Source of the DNA: Umezawaea sp036375055
GTDB taxonomy: Bacteria; Actinomycetota; Actinomycetes; Mycobacteriales; Pseudonocardiaceae
Reading direction: 5' to 3'
NCBI RefSeq assembly: GCF_036375055.1
Contig: NZ_DASUSQ010000062.1
Span: 25,277-89,276, forward strand
Length of the DNA stretch: 64,000 bases
Shown: one piece after another, positions 62,533 through 64,000 of the stretch
How positions within the stretch are numbered: the first letter of the stretch is position 1
Layout of the letters: every line of letters starts with the position of its first letter
Made by a program: the position numbers and the translations under genes
The notes under the pieces: model-generated
The model's input: only the letters and a program-made list of their open reading frames with translations
The model's database searches: none
Told to the model about the DNA's origin: nothing

Positions 62533-63664
62533 CTTCGCCCACCGGCGGGGTCCTGGTCTCCGCCTCCGGATCACGCTGCTCGCGACCGCCCTCGTCGCGT
62601 TCGTGAGCTGCCTGCTGCTCCTGCTGGGGTGGATGCTCGTCGGTCGCGTCGTCGACTCGATGCCCGCGTTCCCCGAGGGCAGCACGGTGGAGGTCGACGG
62701 CGTCGAGGTCGACACCGACGTGCTGAGCCAGGTGCTGAGCGCGAACGCCCGCGCGGACGTGGTCCGGTCCGGCGCCGTCGCGTTCTTCTTCGTCGTGCTC
62801 GCCGCCGCCGTGCTGGCCTGGGCCATCACCGGGCGGGTGCTCAAACCCGTGCACGACGTCACCGAGGCCGCCCGCAGGCTGTCCGCCGAGTCGCTGGGCG
62901 AGAGGCTGCGGCTCGCAGGCCCCCGCGACGAGGTCGCGGAGCTGGCCGACACGTTCGACGGGATGCTCGACCGCCTCCAGGCGGCGTTCGACTCGCAACG
63001 CCGGTTCGTCGCGAACGCCTCCCACGAACTGCGGACCCCGCTGTCCGTCATCCGCACCGAGCTGGACGTGACGCTGTCCGACCCGGACGCGGACGTCGAG
63101 GAGCTGCGGCGCATGGCGGGTGTGGTCCGGTCCGCCACCGAACGCGCGGAACAACTGGTGAGCGCGCTGCTGTTGCTGGCCCGCACCGAGGGGACGCGCC
63201 TGGCGGTGCACGAACCCGTCGACCTGGCGACCGTCGTGGACTCGGCGTGGCGGGCCGCGCGGCCGGAGTCGGCGGCCAAGCAGTTGCGCATGAGCTTCCG
63301 CACCGGCCCGGCGCCCACCGTCGGCGACCCTGCCCTGCTGGAGCGGATCGCGGGGAACCTGCTGGAGAACGCGGTGCGGCACAACCTGGTCGGAGGGTGG
63401 ATCGACGTGGTCACCGAGTGCGGGCCGCAGTGGTCCGTGCTGCGGGTGTCGTCGTCCGGACCCCCGATCGCGCACGAGCTGGTGGAGAGCCTGTTCGAAC
63501 CGTTCCGCCGAGGTGGCGCGGACCGGACCGCGCGCACGGGCACCGGGCTGGGGCTGTCGATCGTGCGCGCGGCCGTGACCGCGCACGAGGGCCTGGTGCA
63601 CGCCGAAGCGGTGCCCGGCGGAGGGCTGGCGGTCGTCGTCCACCTGCCCGTCGCGAGCCGATGA
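62504..63664 (+). CDS. Sensor histidine kinase
   Basis: A 386-residue kinase. Two membrane helices (about 22-47 and 91-110) flank a short extracytoplasmic loop of about 40 residues, then HAMP (about 110-160), H-box FVANASHELRTPLS (His174), N-box IAGNLLENAVRHN and G-box GTGLGLSIV. The small sensor loop suggests it reads membrane or envelope state. GTG 62504 lies inside the regulator gene, so translation is coupled. Confidence 0.9.
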   Translation: MPGPAPLRTDFAHRRGPGLRLRITLLATALVAFVSCLLLLLGWMLVGRVVDSMPAFPEGSTVEVDGVEVDTDVLSQVLSANARADVVRSGAVAFFFVVLAAAVLAWAITGRVLKPVHDVTEAARRLSAESLGERLRLAGPRDEVAELADTFDGMLDRLQAAFDSQRRFVANASHELRTPLSVIRTELDVTLSDPDADVEELRRMAGVVRSATERAEQLVSALLLLARTEGTRLAVHEPVDLATVVDSAWRAARPESAAKQLRMSFRTGPAPTVGDPALLERIAGNLLENAVRHNLVGGWIDVVTECGPQWSVLRVSSSGPPIAHELVESLFEPFRRGGADRTARTGTGLGLSIVRAAVTAHEGLVHAEAVPGGGLAVVVHLPVASR

Positions 63665-63788
63665 GGAAAAGTTTTGGTGGTCCCGGTCACAGTGAGGAGT
63701 GGTTTCCGGCCGTTCGGGGCACTCTGAGGGGTCGGGGATGCCGTTCTAGCTGGGGTTTTGTTGACCTTGGACCTAGGGGTACCCCGAT

Positions 63789-63817
63789 TTGGACCCCAGT
63801 TCATGGGGGTGTAACTT
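63789..63817 (+). promoter_or_regulatory. Candidate upstream rRNA-operon promoter
   Basis: TTGGAC (63789-63794), 17-base spacer, TAACTT (63812-63817). It lies in the 336-base gap after the kinase gene, in tandem with the better promoter at 63900. Confidence 0.45.
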
Positions 63818-63899
63818 TCTCCTTGTCACCGCGACACGGACCGGAAACGGGCCGGAGCGGGGGCCACAATCTTCAGAACTGAATGCCTCGCAGGCCGAT

Positions 63900-63929
63900 T
63901 TGACAGTCAGAAAAATCGCTTGCTAAGCT
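63900..63929 (+). promoter_or_regulatory. rRNA-operon promoter
   Basis: TTGACA (63900-63905), 18-base spacer with an A-rich part (AGAAAAA), TAAGCT (63924-63929). This form is typical of actinobacterial rrn promoters. Confidence 0.75.
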
Positions 63930-63985
63930 TCAAACACAAGCCCCGGATTGCACCGCGGTAAGACGCGGGACGAGATGGTGTGCGC

Positions 63986-64000
63986 GTGTTCTTTGAGAAC
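63986..64000 (+). other. rRNA leader motif at the window edge
   Basis: GTGTTCTTTGAGAAC is the sequence found in the leader of actinobacterial rRNA operons shortly before 16S rRNA, involved in processing or antitermination. The 16S gene is expected just beyond the right edge. Confidence 0.75.

Noticed and set aside
63776..63785. GGGGTACCCC palindrome near the right edge
   Set aside because: Short GC palindrome without partner elements; it does not fit the promoter spacing.
61786..63804. 672-codon minus-strand frame opposite the two-component genes
   Set aside because: Ser/Thr/Arg-rich shadow of the response regulator and kinase genes, with no ribosome site or domain.

Overview
The window looks like chromosomal DNA of a high-GC actinomycete, most likely of the Pseudonocardiales (Saccharothrix / Lentzea / Actinosynnema type). 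The evidence is the very high G+C content with strong third-position bias, frequent GTG starts, many 4-base ATGA/GTGA gene overlaps, actinobacterial small domains (DUF3039, DUF3099, DUF3710, DUF4193, DUF7455), and a long block (about 45.9-61.7 kb) whose gene set and order resemble the sigA-ppgK-suhB-cei-dut-ceoBC-dxs neighbourhood of Mycobacterium. The genus is an inference.

Layout. 0-4.8 kb: end of an AcuC-like deacetylase, a GNAT/acyl-CoA-synthetase protein acetyltransferase, an orphan glutamate-type binding lipoprotein and a DasR-like GntR regulator. 4.9-7.9 kb: a small unknown protein, two paralogous unknown proteins (one membrane-anchored) and the RNA ligase RtcB. 8-12.7 kb: two tandem DrrAB-type ABC exporters, divergent from a TetR regulator that carries an extra C-terminal four-Cys motif; a 43-bp dyad lies between them over a good -35/-10 pair. 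12.6-14.7 kb: an ATPase plus HNH nuclease pair that looks like a Septu (PtuAB) anti-phage system.

14.8-24.6 kb: a catabolic island for uronic and aldaric acids. Uronate dehydrogenase, glucarate dehydratase-type enolase, 5-dehydro-4-deoxyglucarate dehydratase and 2-oxoglutarate-semialdehyde dehydrogenase together take uronate to 2-oxoglutarate. An ABC importer without its own ATPase, an IclR regulator and one protein of unknown function complete it. No lactonase is recognised. 24.7-45 kb: two paralogous lipoproteins, class I fumarase, a SigB-type sigma factor, Dtd, a methyltransferase, a PucR regulator, the pseudouridine pair PsuK-PsuG, a SGNH hydrolase, a Sua5/YciO protein, a decayed SNF2 helicase tail, a YihY-type membrane protein, a DEAD/DEAH helicase and a xylose-type ABC importer (XylFGH) with a ROK regulator.

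45.1-61.7 kb is the conserved core block: DUF7455, principal sigma factor, polyphosphate glucokinase, inositol monophosphatase family protein, Cei, DUF4193, DUF3093, dUTPase, DUF3710, alpha/beta hydrolase, OB-fold protein, DUF3159, two TrkA/Ceo potassium proteins, an APC permease, a TrmA-type RNA methyltransferase and Dxs. A two-component system follows. The last 0.2 kb carries tandem promoters and a leader motif typical of actinobacterial rRNA operons, so a 16S rRNA gene probably starts just past the window. No tRNA gene, CRISPR array, insertion sequence or complete prophage was recognised.

The most interesting parts are the Septu-like pair, the uronate operon with its unassigned gene, the TetR protein with an added Cys motif, and a 98-bp tandem repeat that seems to have grown from the 3' end of cei.
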